From Acanthaster planci (Eukaryota; Echinodermata; Asteroidea; Valvatida; Acanthasteridae): a DNA stretch of 64,000 nt. The translations under genes were made by a program, and so were the position numbers. The notes under the pieces are model-generated. The model had not been told where the DNA came from, searched no databases, and saw only the letters and a program-made list of their open reading frames with translations. Position 1 is the stretch's first letter. Each line of letters begins with the position of its first letter. The stretch spans positions 732,879-796,878 of the forward strand of contig NW_019091539.1 of NCBI RefSeq assembly GCF_001949145.1, in the 5' to 3' direction. Positions 32,140 to 44,879 of the stretch are shown here, piece after piece.

Positions 32140-33937
32140 CTGACAGGTACATTTACCCGCGCATTGCGAGAGTGATTCTTACAGTATGGGCTTGTCAGCA
32201 GCAGCTGGCAAAGGAAATTACTTCGAAATCACTTTTCCTCGGATGCAACCGTGAGGTCAGACGACCGAACGTTAAACCCTCGCCAGAGAACACTTTTATT
32301 TACGGTATGAGATACCAGGGTGTATACCAATTCATCAAATCCGGCAAAATGATTCTTGCTTGCGCAAAGAAACTCACAGAGGCATAAACCGTAAGGCTAA
32401 TGATTAATTTTGGGAAAACATCACACTGGAAGGAGAGTAGCTGTCATGGGTGGTGCATACTAAGGAAATCAGTGGATTTATTCACAATACCAGTTACTGC
32501 AGAGAATTATGCAATAAATCTGTTTCCCTCAGCTTAATGCGTGTTGGAACTGGAAGGCATCTTTACAATCTACCGTCACCAGGCAAAACTTTGGACGAAG
32601 CGCCTCGTTGATAAATCATAACAATTGCAATAGTCAAGATGGTCACGTGATACGGCCTATAATGTGCCCTTGAACTCAGAAAGTTGTAATTCGATTACAA
32701 GTGCCGTAAGGGCGGTACGAAAGCCTGTCTTTTCGTGGTGTCAAGTGTCATTGATTTGGGGCGGAAGAGAAGAAAACCTCTCGTGTGTCTGACGGTACTG
32801 TCTGATACAACATGGATGTAAATGGAAGATTAGGGTACATAAACACTTGACGATGCGCGAAGACTGATGGTTTACCAGGATCAGGTTGCACCGACCTGCT
32901 TCGCGCGGCCTATTTTACGCGGCTCGTCATTCCTTAAATTAAAAATAAAACTTGTAACTCGCAGCAATGTCCATATTATGAAAACCTTTACAATATTTGT
33001 TAAACCTTCAGCGAATCAAACCACGTTTGTTAAATTTATACCCAAGAAACGGGCACACGAAAACCATAGGGCCTCCGCTAGGCTCCCCATTTAACTATAA
33101 AGGGGCAGGCGTGGTATATGTGTCTACCACGTCTGCAAAAGTTTCTAAAATGTAGAGCACTGACGATTCTGAAATTCGATATTTTTGCTTCATCACAAAC
33201 CGAATGGTGTTAAGGCTGACTGACGCGCACGGATATGTGCCAACTTCGCCAACGGTTGTTCCGGACACTTTGTATCAACCCTACCCCCCCTGTAAAATCA
33301 TATTGAAACTGAAAGATTAAAGACTGTTAGGGATAAATAAAGGATCGAGGAAACAGACGACAGCAATAGGACATAGGATCACTACGAAGTACTACTATGT
33401 AACTGCAGTTTAACATTTGGAACAATTAGGCCTATATTCTTCTCCTACCCTTGTTCAATTCTACCAGAATACACTAAAACTTGAGGTAATTCCATGCAAG
33501 TTACTGGAATTAGCCTGAGTAGAATTACAGGTTCGTGTAATAAATGCGACAGTTTAACTGACCATTTTGAATTAACTTCATACCAGTTTCTTGTTATGCC
33601 CATTGCACAAAAAGCTAGCCCTCTTGTCATTAGTTGGTACGGGGGTCACATTTTGATTTTCAAATTCTTTTAAAAATGCTTTATGAAGTATCATGTTTGT
33701 AGTACTCGATCGGGTTTCTAAATCATTACGAGAAAGTAACAAAAATCGTTCGGCGTCACGTTCCTTCAGACATGCATTCCTCTTTTTAGTATGAACATAA
33801 ATTGTATTCTTCATGAGTATTAAGTTCTGTAGCCGCTAGTGTTTTCCCAATCAAAGAGTTGTTTCGACAACACCTGCGCTAGCGGGTCAAATGGTTGAGC
33901 AAACCTCAACTTTTATATTCAACTTAATTGGGCGAAA

Positions 33938-34210
33938 ATGAGTTTGAATGCCATGATGAAGCAACAATCCATGTTGCAAACTGAAGTGTCTTTACGCTTG
34001 TGTACGACGACACAACGCGTGCGAGAGGGGCATTCCACCAAAGAAATTGTCACATTTCCCCCGGCAAGATTGTTTGACCATTTAAAAGCCCTAAACATTG
34101 ATCGGCCGCATCGATGTCGAATCTTAGCTGGCGGTACTAGATTTATTGTAAGCAGTACTTTCCGACAAAAGATAATTCAGCACGATTTTGTCTACGCGCT
34201 CTGTATTAAA
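33938..34210 (+). CDS. Candidate first coding exon of a plus-strand gene
   Basis: ATG with A at -3, 91 open codons, then TGTATTAAA|GTAAGT, a strong donor in phase 0. A TTTTATATTC element lies about 30 nt upstream. An internal GTAAGC (34147) offers a shorter form. The phase matches the exon at 36167. No motif recognised. It is antisense to the leader intron of the secreted-peptide gene, which lowers confidence. Confidence 0.35.
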
Positions 34211-34845
34211 GTAAGTCGTCTTGCAGAATCTCGGTTTTACTTGGCCTGAATTTGACTGGATAATACAAGCAAGGGTATAAGAGCAAACGGTAGAAAAATA
34301 CAGCCATTTTACTCTTCACATAGCTACAGAGCTCTGGACATTACAACAAGCTAGGTCGGAAGGTGACATTTTTAATAAGTGTATTTCAGTTGGCATAAAC
34401 AAACGCAGCGCGTTTGAAGAGACTTTCACCCTTTGCCCAAAGAATTTAATTCAGCGAACATTCCAGCAAACTTTGGAAACAAGTGAATGCTACCTCACAG
34501 GTTGGCTGCAATCTTTGATGTATGACTGCTCCGTATAAGCACTTATGAGCCCCTGAAACTTCACTCTTCAGCAAAACCATACGTTACTCAACGTTCTACG
34601 ACCGAGTAAAACCAAGAAAGGAGACATCCTAACTTTCTCATCTCATGTCAAAAAAGGCGGAATTAAAAAAAAGATAACCTCAGTTTTGACTAATCTGCAA
34701 GTACCTTCGCACAGGCAGAAAAAAATGTTTTCGTTCACACCAAACAAACGTCGAATTCCCCGGTGACTTTAGCATCTCACCAGAATCTGCTAGGTCTATT
34801 TTCGCAATTAGCGAAATGCTTGTAGGTACGAACAGACTAACTTAC

Positions 34846-35022
34846 CTTGGTACTTGTGTGTGATGGGTTTTTGGAGCTCTGAAGCGCTGTCGGTGCCAAC
34901 TGGCGATGTGTGTTGATGGAAGAGCCTCGCGGACACCTCTGAAGTGAACCAGTTATAAAAGTATCACCCGATTCCCGTGCAAGGGTTAAGCTGGAAATGC
35001 TGCTGTTCGAATCCAAATGCTT
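34846..35022 (-). other. Non-coding first exon of the secreted-peptide gene
   Basis: Starts about 30 nt downstream of a TATA box, contains no ATG, and ends at TACCAAG|GTAAGT, a near-perfect donor. Being an ATG-free leader followed by a splice fits the coding exon at 31458, which begins with ATG immediately after its acceptor. The assignment to that gene rests on strand, order and the absence of a competing start; the distance is 3.4 kb. Confidence 0.55.
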
Positions 35023-35045
35023 GACCTGCACCAAGCTTGCCAGAG

Positions 35046-35052
35046 TTTTATA
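35046..35052 (-). promoter_or_regulatory. TATA box (TATAAAA)
   Basis: GATATAAAACTCTG on the minus strand. The predicted start, 30 nt on, falls near TCAAG at about 35022, followed by an ATG-free exon with a strong donor. This is the best core promoter in the window. Confidence 0.55.
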
Positions 35053-36166
35053 TCCTTCCCCACGCGCGATTTGTGAGCGAGGGTAGCTACGTAAATGCCG
35101 CTGTGGCTAGCCGACAACGTAAGAGAAACCACACAGAAAATCACTGCAAATTTCCCTACGTCAGAGGACCACGTGACACCAACCACACTAGAAGACAGCT
35201 CTTCAAGGTGCTGGAAAATAACGAACTAGACAGAGCTATTTGAAAAAAAATACAACTGTTACCTTCCACGTTATTCGATGCCTTACTAGTCGATAAAGAT
35301 GAGATCACGCTTAATTTTAAAAGAACATCTATGGGGTTTGAATCGTTTTAAAATATTAAAAATGCCAATCTTATGAAATCTGGCGATTTGTGATTCACGG
35401 CACGCGCCCTGCCTGGTGAGCACGGCCGTGTCCGTGTGCCAAGCAATCATACGGGCCAAGTTTGTAGGCAGTGGTACTGGCCGCTCTGTCGGCGCGGGGC
35501 TTGGAGGCTCGAGATGCCGACCCAGTGGGTTGTTGGATGTGCGCCGGGTTCATCGGAGCCACTCAATGGAGTGAGCAGAGTGGGCAAGAACACGGGGAGG
35601 CAGCGACCGTGGCGGGGGGCTGAGCACCCTCCAGAGGTTGTGTTTGCCGTCTGGAAAAACAGATCTCCCCTCGCGACACCAGACGAGAATACTGATGACT
35701 TCTGACTCTAGTAAAACCTTACCCAGTTTGACCAATGTGACAGAGGAACTAGCTGGCCGCCCATTAATTTTCACCTATTATTAATATCAATAAAACGCCG
35801 AGGATGAAATTCAGGAATTTGATAAAACTTTTACTCTCAAATAGGTATTCTCTGGTCAGGATAATCTGTATAATAATCGATTTTAATAAAATGTAAGGTA
35901 GACGACATAATAAATTTTATTACGATGCGAATCGTGAGAATCGTAAGAGGCCCGTCGGCGAGTAAAGATTTACCTTGTGATTAAAATGTTTTTGATTTCT
36001 CTGAGGACCTAAGTCAATAAAATATTTTGGTTCCATCTCTGAATGTTTAACGTAACTGATTAAGGAAAGGATGGAATTAGAAAGCAGTGACTTCATTGGA
36101 AACGAGTACAGTAACGTGCGTATATACGCCGGTTATGTGCTGAATGACTCCTTGGCTTTGTTACAG

Positions 36167-36225
36167 AAGATAGTTCTGAAAGCTGCGATTCGAAAAGAAA
36201 TAGATCGAATCGATTTCGTTCAAAG
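36167..36225 (+). CDS. Internal coding exon of an unidentified plus-strand gene
   Basis: The acceptor CTTGGCTTTGTTACAG is followed by 59 nt, open in phase 0 and giving KIVLKAAIRKEIDRIDFVQ, and closed by CAAAG|GTAGGA in phase 2. The splice sites and peptide are convincing. Phases fit the exon at 33938-34210 upstream (0) and 36821-36856 downstream (2). The function is not recognised; the helix is amphipathic and charged. Confidence 0.5.
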
Positions 36226-36820
36226 GTAGGACTCGAATACACACACTAAAATACAGACAATACTCATTTTGCACAAAGACACGACGCAGGATCAGAGAAA
36301 AAAATGCCTGAACTCACAAAGTCAACGCCATCGAATAGCATCAACCTTAGCTTACAGTTCAAATAGCAAAGACGCATAAAGCCAGCCCACAACTTCTCTT
36401 TGCGTGGTGTGGGAGGGGGTGCTCGTGCACGGAATGCTCCTTGCTGTCGGCACCATCACATTGAATGGACACCTGTCACAATACACAAATTAGGCGACAA
36501 GAAGTGCTCAGAAAACGTCCTTTTTAGCTCAAGTCGCGCTTATTTTCATGCTATAAATTTGCATATGGCCAGCTGTTGTTTCTTATCTCCCCTTGCCCTG
36601 TCCAATCCCCCTTTACCAGCCCCCTTTACCTCAATAATCCCCACCTGATTTTTCTGTAGTCTTGAAAATGTATAGTATGTTGTTAATAAGTTTTTTTGTT
36701 TCGGTGCGAATTGTGTCCGTCACCTGCCATATTCCAATGAATTGATTATTTCTATACTTCATAGTGATATTTTTTAGTGAATTTCCATCTTTTTTCATGT
36801 ACGCTAAATTTTCATCACAG

Positions 36821-36856
36821 CGATAAACATGAATATATTTCGAGTAACAATCATTA
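36821..36856 (+). CDS. Candidate 36-nt internal exon
   Basis: Acceptor AATTTTCATCACAG, donor CATTA|GTAAGT. Only the phase-2 frame is open (DKHEYISSNNH), and it is exactly the phase left by exon 36167-36225. It is symmetric (2 in, 2 out), so it could be skipped without changing the frame. Confidence 0.37.
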
Positions 36857-37161
36857 GTAAGTTCCTAGTCCTACCTTATACTTCCATGGAGGCACTGAAT
36901 AGCCTTTTGTTTTGCCATAAGCGACATCCATAGTTTGTCAACCACTACACAACAAAAGCTCCGAATGTGAAGCAGTTTATAAAGTATTCACTGGTGCTCT
37001 GGTATAATTCAAGGGTCACTTTCTGTCTTATCGTATAAAATATTATTGTAAACTTTAAAAACCGGCGTCATTGGGGTGAAGATACGGTGGGGATCATTTG
37101 GTATGAGTGGGAATCCGACTGCTTGCAAAGTCTCAACACTGAGCCCTCCTGGCCCCAGTAG

Positions 37162-37293
37162 TCTCCCCTCGACGATACGCCTCGAGAGACGGTAAACACC
37201 ATTGAGGAGGTTGAAGATGACAGCGACTACGGTAAAGATAACGCCATTGAGTTAGTCAGACTTCTGAGTAGTCGAGAGAAATCTCCAAAATAG
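37162..37293 (+). CDS. Probable C-terminal exon, acidic
   Basis: 44 codons ending ELVRLLSSREKSPK-TAG. The centre is acidic (TIEEVEDDSDYGKDN). The composition is strongly protein-like. The entry point is unclear. CCTGGCCCCAGTAG would enter in phase 0, which does not match the phase 2 of exon 36821. CCTGGCCCCAG in phase 2 gives a different, shorter tail. An internal acceptor near 37220 would preserve phase but is weak. An unseen exon may intervene. Confidence 0.42.
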   Translation, partial: SPLDDTPRETVNTIEEVEDDSDYGKDNAIELVRLLSSREKSPK

Positions 37294-40200
37294 TGATGCA
37301 GCGCAAAGGTTGCCGTTTTGTGACTCATGTGACGCCTTCCAGCCGGCCTCATAGAAAACGTACGAATGATTTGGAATTAGTTCTTTCATTTAACATCGAT
37401 AAAATCCTGCTGTGGGAAAGAGTCCCTCAATCTATAAGGAATGACATTTGTGGTGCACAGGCGTGTCTAAAAATGAAAAACTAATCGCTTGTTCATTGGC
37501 GGATCCATGGAAAGGACGAACTGAGCCACGCCCCCCCATTAAAATCTAACGAGAAAGGGAATATTTTCGGGGGCTTTCTGTTTTACCTTTTGGCCCCAAA
37601 TTGAGTTTAAAACCTGAGAGACCCCATAAGGATTATACAAAGAAATCCTCAAAGTCCTAATTTTCACTAAAAAGATCAAACTGTTATGTTCTGTTGAAAT
37701 GTTCCTGCATGATACCCACGTTTCTTTTGATAGAACGCAACTACCATTTCAGACTACCCTTTCCTTTGCTGAATAAAACAGAACTTTTCAATCAAATTAA
37801 GTCAAAAAGTAGCTCGTGCATTTCAGACATTAACGCTTCCACTTTTCACTGGAGAAGTTGACTGAAAACATTTATCACAAAAGACAAAACTGCCAGGAAA
37901 TAGTATAAGAGTGCCGTAATCATTAAGTAAATGGTAACAAAATAAAGGTCTGAAAATTTGCTGTCGAATCCAAATGTAATTATTTTACTACAAACTTGAC
38001 GAATCTTTCCATATAATATGCTTATTATTAATATTAAATTAAACAGCGAAACCTACATTACTGAAAAGATTTCTAGTGAAGTGGTTTCTTGCTATAAGAA
38101 GCCTTCGACCCCCCTGTTCTCACTTGTCTTGGGGTTATTGCTTGAGGGTATTGACTGCCTTAATTTCAATCGTTGTCCAACCATGCATACACAGTCCGCG
38201 AAAGGAGTTTTCCAAGGGCGTGATTCCTACCAACCTTCATCTAAAATCACATCAGTTTGCCGAAAACCAATCACATTTCTACATTACCAGCCTGCTGTCT
38301 AAAGCATAATGCACTGTGTTTAATGTTGAGCCTCTCTGTAAACCTGTGGATTCTGAATATAATGCATGGCGCCTGTTGAAATCAAACCCCTGAACACTCC
38401 TTGTTTATTCATGCACATTGTGAATTGAAAAGAACATCCAGGGGTTTACTGTCCTGCAGAATTATTTATTGCATATATACTTTTAATGGCTTCGTTAAAA
38501 GAAATAGCAAGTATGGTCTACGTGTTTGGTGGCGACAATCGTCAACACGATTGATACCAATGCCAAAATATATAAAGTGCTTTTGAAAACGTCAGCCAAC
38601 CAATCATAACTAAATCTATTCTTTTTGAGTTGAATTCAAATCCGACGAATTCGTAAGCTCTGGTATAACATTCGTCGGTCAGCAAGACTGAAAAAAAACT
38701 AGTCTGACAAAAATTGCATTCAATCACACAGGACATCAACCGAGGCCTCCATCTCATGTTCAACTTCAAGCGCGCCAAACACATGCAAATTGCACAGTTT
38801 CGAGTAAATTTGATTTCAGATCAACATTCCGTCAGCTAAATCCATTAATGCTGCCCTCCCCCAAAGAAAAAACTAAACTTGCGACTGCGCATTTCTGTCG
38901 TGCACCATTCAAAATACCCCTCTGTAGAGAATTCAAATTCACCCATTTTTCGAGCTGCATAATCGGTTGAGTTCTCCAATAAATAAGCCTATGTGAAAGA
39001 GATGCATGAAAACTGATTCAAATTGAACTCGTACAACTTTACTGTTTCTTCAAAGATTCTGTCACTGGTCCTTATTGTCTGTGACATGTAATCGAAAAGG
39101 GTTGAATTGGGCCTAGGCTATATTGCTTGAAGGTATAGAAAAAAATAGTACTTGTTAAAAAAAGAGGCAATTGTGGCCGTTAATAGATGAACACGATATA
39201 CCGAGAAAAGTCCACCAACATTATTTACAATTTGACAAATTTTACAAGGAAACGAGCCGTTTTAGAAATCACAATTAGATGACATTAAAATAGAAGAACG
39301 TAAAGAACGAAAGGAAATTCAAATCGTTTGAAAACGCGATATAACTAAAAAAAAAGTAGGCAAAAACTTCACTTCTGTTGCCATTAACATTTCAAAGTTT
39401 ATTTCCCCGAATACGAAATGACAGATGCATTTAACAGATACTTTGAAAATAAAAGTTCAGCTATAAGTTGAAATAAATTTATTTGATGTTAGGGGGACAT
39501 ATGAACTGAAACCCTCTAAGCTTGTTAACGCTATTTTCCGCTTTTTTGGACACAAAAGTACTGCATTAGAAGTGCGGATTTGAAAACAAGAGTGCACCGT
39601 GCGGTAGCCGAATGCTTTCAAACAGTATCAGAAGAAGCTGTGTCCAAGCGTGTACATGTATTTAAGAAAGGAGCACATGTGAGACTGAAACTTGAGGTCA
39701 CATATGTATAAAGCTCGTACATGTATTGATTTAAACCAGTTTCCAACCACGACACTTGGCTATCCAAGTTGGTATAAGCATTTCGGGAATGGAAAATATT
39801 TCCTCCCGATTTCATGTTCTCCTTTTCTCTCAATGAAATACGCGCACTTTTGGGTCCAAAGGTCGGGAGGTGGACAAGTGAATTTGAAAGCCAAATTGAC
39901 TGCAGCCCTAGCCTCTCCCAATCCCCAAGAGTTTGTTTTCTCCTTGCTCTCCAGTTGAAGTGTATTTGATCCAGATCTTACCCCCATACTAATGGCTCCG
40001 CTGGTTCTCCAAGAAAGGGGTAGGGGTGGATGGAAGAAGTGGGGTGGGGTTACAGCTGAGCACGGACCTCCGAGAAAGTCTCTCTGGGAGCAAACATCCA
40101 TTGCTGATTACAGTGTTTATTGATGCAGAAGTAAGCGCCGTTTAAAGAGACCCACGTCATCGCTGGTTGTATAAGCCAAACGTGATCGGTTTCGGTGAGG

Positions 40201-41262
40201 TGGACATCTAAATTGGGAAAAAACAGCTCCGTTTTGTGACGTGAAACGACTAATATAATGCGGTTGTTTGGTACAGTGAATGTGGAAATGCTGTGTGGTC
40301 TTCTACTAACAGTCCAAAGACATTAAGAATGGGAACAATTATCCGTTTTCAACAATGATTGCAACGGGCAAAAGTTTGTTTTCATGCTTCGAGAAAAAGG
40401 ATGGTTTAAAACATAGAAAGGAGTTCCAAAATTAAACTAACATCCATCGCCGTTGTTCAAGGTGACCTCCGTTTCAACATTTGAACAATTCGAGAAATGT
40501 AAGAAAGCAATTTTAAATTCATACATCGCAAACGCCGGTCTATTAAGATTTTCCAAGGCTTTTTGTATCATAACAAGACACACGCTAATGATGGGGCTCA
40601 GTGATATATCCACATGCTAAACATACTCAACGCATACTAAATCATAGTTTCTGGCAATGCAACGTAGACGACAGCAGCATCATCAGAATTTACAACAGAG
40701 GCTATACATTTTGAATTTCCACACTTTTTCTAGTATTATAAGAAACACTTTATATCTATTCATATTTCAGAAAGCCAGCAAAATATTGCCAAACAAAAGA
40801 TTTTTTTTAGAATAGCTCCGCAAGAACGTATAAACCAACTGCGCCTCCTTTGTCCTTCTGTTTGACCTTGATGTCAGCTTAATTCCCAGAAGGAGAAAAG
40901 TAATTTTCGTGTTGAGTTTGATCGCAGCAGTACTGAATGAAAACACAAATCTAGCTACATTCACTATACTTTTATAATTTTCCAAGGCTGTACTTCGCAT
41001 GATGGTCATGATGAAGATCTCAGCGTTTGTCAGACCATAAGGCCATTTTATAGCTCTATATGGTGAGAAAATTGTGGAAATTCTTTAGTCCCAGTTTGTT
41101 TCAAAATTGTTTCTGTTATTCTTAAATTGCGATTTCTTCATGTAAAAAAGTAATTAAAATAAAATATCCCGCAGACAAATGTTTGACAAATCTCTTTTTA
41201 GCATTTTAGGTTAATTTATGCTGCTTCGTTTTGATAATAATGATAATTATGCATTTATAAGG
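37294..41262. other. AT-rich non-coding sequence up to the assembly gap
   Basis: No supported exon. A minus-strand frame of 113 codons at 39760-40101 (with a possible GTAAGA donor at about 39990) and several plus-strand frames below 95 codons look unremarkable. Confidence 0.4.
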
Positions 41263-41754
41263 NNNNNNNNNNNNNNNNNNNNNNNNNNNNNNNNNNNNNN
41301 NNNNNNNNNNNNNNNNNNNNNNNNNNNNNNNNNNNNNNNNNNNNNNNNNNNNNNNNNNNNNNNNNNNNNNNNNNNNNNNNNNNNNNNNNNNNNNNNNNNN
41401 NNNNNNNNNNNNNNNNNNNNNNNNNNNNNNNNNNNNNNNNNNNNNNNNNNNNNNNNNNNNNNNNNNNNNNNNNNNNNNNNNNNNNNNNNNNNNNNNNNNN
41501 NNNNNNNNNNNNNNNNNNNNNNNNNNNNNNNNNNNNNNNNNNNNNNNNNNNNNNNNNNNNNNNNNNNNNNNNNNNNNNNNNNNNNNNNNNNNNNNNNNNN
41601 NNNNNNNNNNNNNNNNNNNNNNNNNNNNNNNNNNNNNNNNNNNNNNNNNNNNNNNNNNNNNNNNNNNNNNNNNNNNNNNNNNNNNNNNNNNNNNNNNNNN
41701 NNNNNNNNNNNNNNNNNNNNNNNNNNNNNNNNNNNNNNNNNNNNNNNNNNNNNN
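41263..41754. other. Assembly gap, 492 N
   Basis: A run of N flanked by AT-rich sequence (TTTATAAGG at left, A-run at right). The size may be estimated rather than real. Confidence 0.99.
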
Positions 41755-43574
41755 AAAAAAAATTTACACTGGTATTGCTTATAATATTATCATCTCCACG
41801 TCCCTTAATTGAAGATGCTCTTTCGCAATCTAATCTTATTTTGATTAGAGGAAATTTGTTGTTCAAACTAATTCTAACTGTGTTGGTTGACCCTCGGGCA
41901 GATGAACCTAGTTATAGAGCGGACACTGTTTGCTGTTGGTCAACACTCCGCCCTAATACCCAGGTAGTATGTTTGTGTTTCGAAGATACATGTATTCCAT
42001 ACGCGGTCCTGTAACGCCAGATGTTGCATAACATTTCCTTGAGAATGCGGATCAGGAGTTGGAATAATTAATTATAAAGACCAGATTAAATTATCACTTT
42101 TCAATAAAGAAAAATCCTGCACGCTTTCGAATTACTTAACAATATTTGACAGCACATGAAAAGATCTATTGAACTTTGTTGACAAAGCAGTCCAATTTGA
42201 GTATCTAATTGCTACATCCCTGACAAAGGTATGCCTGACTCAGAGCGCACTGGCATTTTCAGATGTGAGCATTATTTCAGTTAGCTACATAGGCACGGTA
42301 TAGATCAAGGTTTACTTTTATAGGTTATGTAATTCATTTCTTCCTTACTGTACAATTGCACGGCTGGTATTTTGTCATTAAATTTAGCTTTCGATACATT
42401 TTCTGCACCCTCTCTCAAGTATTAAATCAAATGGATAGATTCATTCCCATATATTCTTTCATTTTCATTTCAGGAGAAATACTGTAATTTGTGTAGTGTG
42501 TTGAGAGTGTAGTGATTTGCAGCTTCGTAGGAAGGATGCTAACCATTCTGTTTCGCAGACGGTGAACCAACATTATCGAGATCGAACACAACAGACGACA
42601 GCGACCCGTATTTCGTAAAGCCTCCTATATACGGTCACTAGTAAGAGTGGGACGCATATCTTGGGCGGACACGGAGCTATTGCAGATGTGGCCAAGAGCT
42701 TAATGAAGGTAAACAAACTGCAACTTGTGCATAGCTTTAGTCATTTCAAGATTTCAGACGGGAGGAGTTGGGCCACCGAGGGCCGGGTGCTCCCCCGTCC
42801 AGCCCCGCCCTGCCTGTGCACAGTCCCATAATGCACAGTGGCCGGTATAATGAAATGGCTGTAGGCCTCTGAAATACATGTATCTAACAGATTCAGCAGC
42901 CTGATGCGTGGTTGTAGGAACAAAAGAAGCGAAAAGGGACGTTGGTCGAGCTTGCCTGCGCCGGGAGTCGAGAGAGAAAAGAAGAGAGTAGAGGATGTTC
43001 ATGTTTCGAATCTTGGATGGTGGGCCTGGCCCCCGGAATTCCCGATTTGTTTCCTGTTGTAAAACATCTGTTTTATGAAACATTGTTCAAGTTCCTTCCT
43101 AAATTTTGCAGCCCTGAAGTTTGTTTTATAACGTTCACTTCAACTCGTTATAAATCTTGAGCCTGCCTTGTTATTAGCATGGCAAGTTTATCACATAATA
43201 CGATAAGATATATTATATGTAAGCCTACGTCCACTTTTCGAATGTTGGCATTTGGCTGTGAAAGCTTCGTTTATTAACAACAGTGGGTATTAAAGAAACC
43301 AAAAATCAGTTTCTAGTTGATGGGAAAGACACGTAATAAAACATAAAGCGCGACAACAGTCGGCCTACCCATCTGGTAACGCTGTCACCTAAATAGAACA
43401 CACCTTATAACTGCATCTTGTAATCCACGTCTAGAATCGTGATAGGCTCACTGACGGCGAAAACGAAATTGGGTCAAAAGATGAGTCTACAGGCCTTTTA
43501 AATTACGACGCACGCTGGTACAACAGGTAACGCAGATGGGTACAACGTCACAAGCAGCACTGTAGAACTCTGAT

Positions 43575-43990
43575 AATTAAGTTACCAAACAACAGCGGAT
43601 CTGTGTAAAAAATACATGACGCGTGAGTGACGTCATCAACACTGGCTCCAGAAACAAAGTTTGTGGGGGCAAAATTTGCTGTGAGCGGGTCAATAATTTC
43701 TGATTGTTTATGGGTAGGGCTACAGTTTGATGCTTTTTTCCACAGGTTTGGAAGAAGGGAACATAAATAGGTCCAAAATCACCTTTATCGCATTATTCCC
43801 CCAACATTTTACTCCATTTTGAGGGCCACTGGCGCCCATTGCCCACTGGATCCGCCCTTAGACGTCATGAGTGTCTTACTGACCTCCAATGCCCCTCGCT
43901 TCTGAGAAATATTTAGACACACACTAATAATTCCTGACGCAATTTGTGCTATTTCTGACGCGAAGTATACATTAATTATTTGAATCTTGA
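43575..43990. repeat. Diverged tandem duplication, unit 1
   Basis: About 415 bp alignable to 44052-44480 at an offset of 474-489 bp. Shared words include ACGTCATCA, GACGTCATGAGTGTCTTACT / GACGTCATAAATGTCTTACT, TGACCTCC, AATGCCCCT / GATGCCCCT and CAATTTGTG..ATTTCTGACGC. Divergence is substantial and includes indels. No coding capacity is inferred, although a short minus-strand peptide (VSKT[LF]MTSKGG) is shared by both. Confidence 0.75.
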
Positions 43991-44051
43991 ATCCGCCACA
44001 CACTCAAGCGGCAGTCATTCACCGCAAGCGGCAATACTTCACAGACACTCA

Positions 44052-44480
44052 TAAATGAACTCACCAAGGAACTGTGGATTTGAGTAAAACATACCGGTAC
44101 ATGATGTGTGAATAACGTCATCACGGTTTGATCCAGAACCATATTTTCGGGAAAAAATGAAAGTGCTGCATAGCACCGTGATCAGAATATAGACAAAAAT
44201 ATAATATATAAAAAGTGCTCTGAATTATGGAAGGAAGGGAAAGGAGATAGGCCAAAAATCGCCTTTCTCTCATTATTTTTTTTTTTTTAAAAACAAATCT
44301 CCTTGTTTGGGAGCGCTGCTTGTATCCACCTTTGGACGTCATAAATGTCTTACTGACCTCCGATGCCCCTTCGGTTCTATAAAACCTTTTGCAAAACATA
44401 TTTAGATACACACGAACAATTCATGAAGCAATTTGTGTCATTTCTGACGCAAGGTTCACCAATTATTTTACTCCATTTGA
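44052..44480. repeat. Diverged tandem duplication, unit 2
   Basis: Second copy of the 43575-43990 unit, with an added T-run near 44275-44290 and an inserted AT-rich stretch around 44190. It ends about 250 bp before the stop of the minus-strand exon at 44725. Confidence 0.75.
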
Positions 44481-44724
44481 TGTCAGTTCATGGCAATGAA
44501 AAAACTAGCCTTAACGAAACAAGATTTCACTGCTGTCCTCCTGGAGGATGCAGAACGCACGGCAATCGAGTCCTGTGGTGCGTCAGGCTTTTACATCATT
44601 GTCGAATTAATATGCACCACTTATTATAAATTTGGTAAAATTGCTGACGACGTAAATGGCCATTAGGAATAACGCATCTTTATAAGCACATCGCCACGGG
44701 TCCTTGCAAACCACCCCCCCAGCT

Positions 44725-44879
44725 CTAAGGCACATTTTCCTCTTCATCTTCTTCCTTTTTTCTGTTTTCTAATGAAGATCTGCATACGGACCTCTCGGTA
44801 AGACGATGCGGCAATGGTCTGCCGTGGTTTGGAAACAAGCTGTGGGACGCTAATGCATCCCTAGGTATCCCGCGGGGCT
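44725..44879 (-). CDS. Probable C-terminal exon with acidic tail
   Basis: The acceptor TATTGCATGCAG leads into 2 nt plus 50 codons and TAG. The tail is ENRKKEEDEEENVP, preceded by a Pro/His/Arg-rich part. The intron is phase 1. The frame remains open to 44967, so a longer exon from the acceptor at about 44943 (GTAATTAACAG) is also possible. The exon at 47163-47225 ends in the matching phase. The basic-then-acidic cytoplasmic-looking tail would suit a membrane receptor, but that is speculation. Confidence 0.42.

Noticed and set aside
41218-41866. Long open frames of 188 and 203 codons spanning 41218-41866
   Set aside because: They consist almost entirely of N from the assembly gap.
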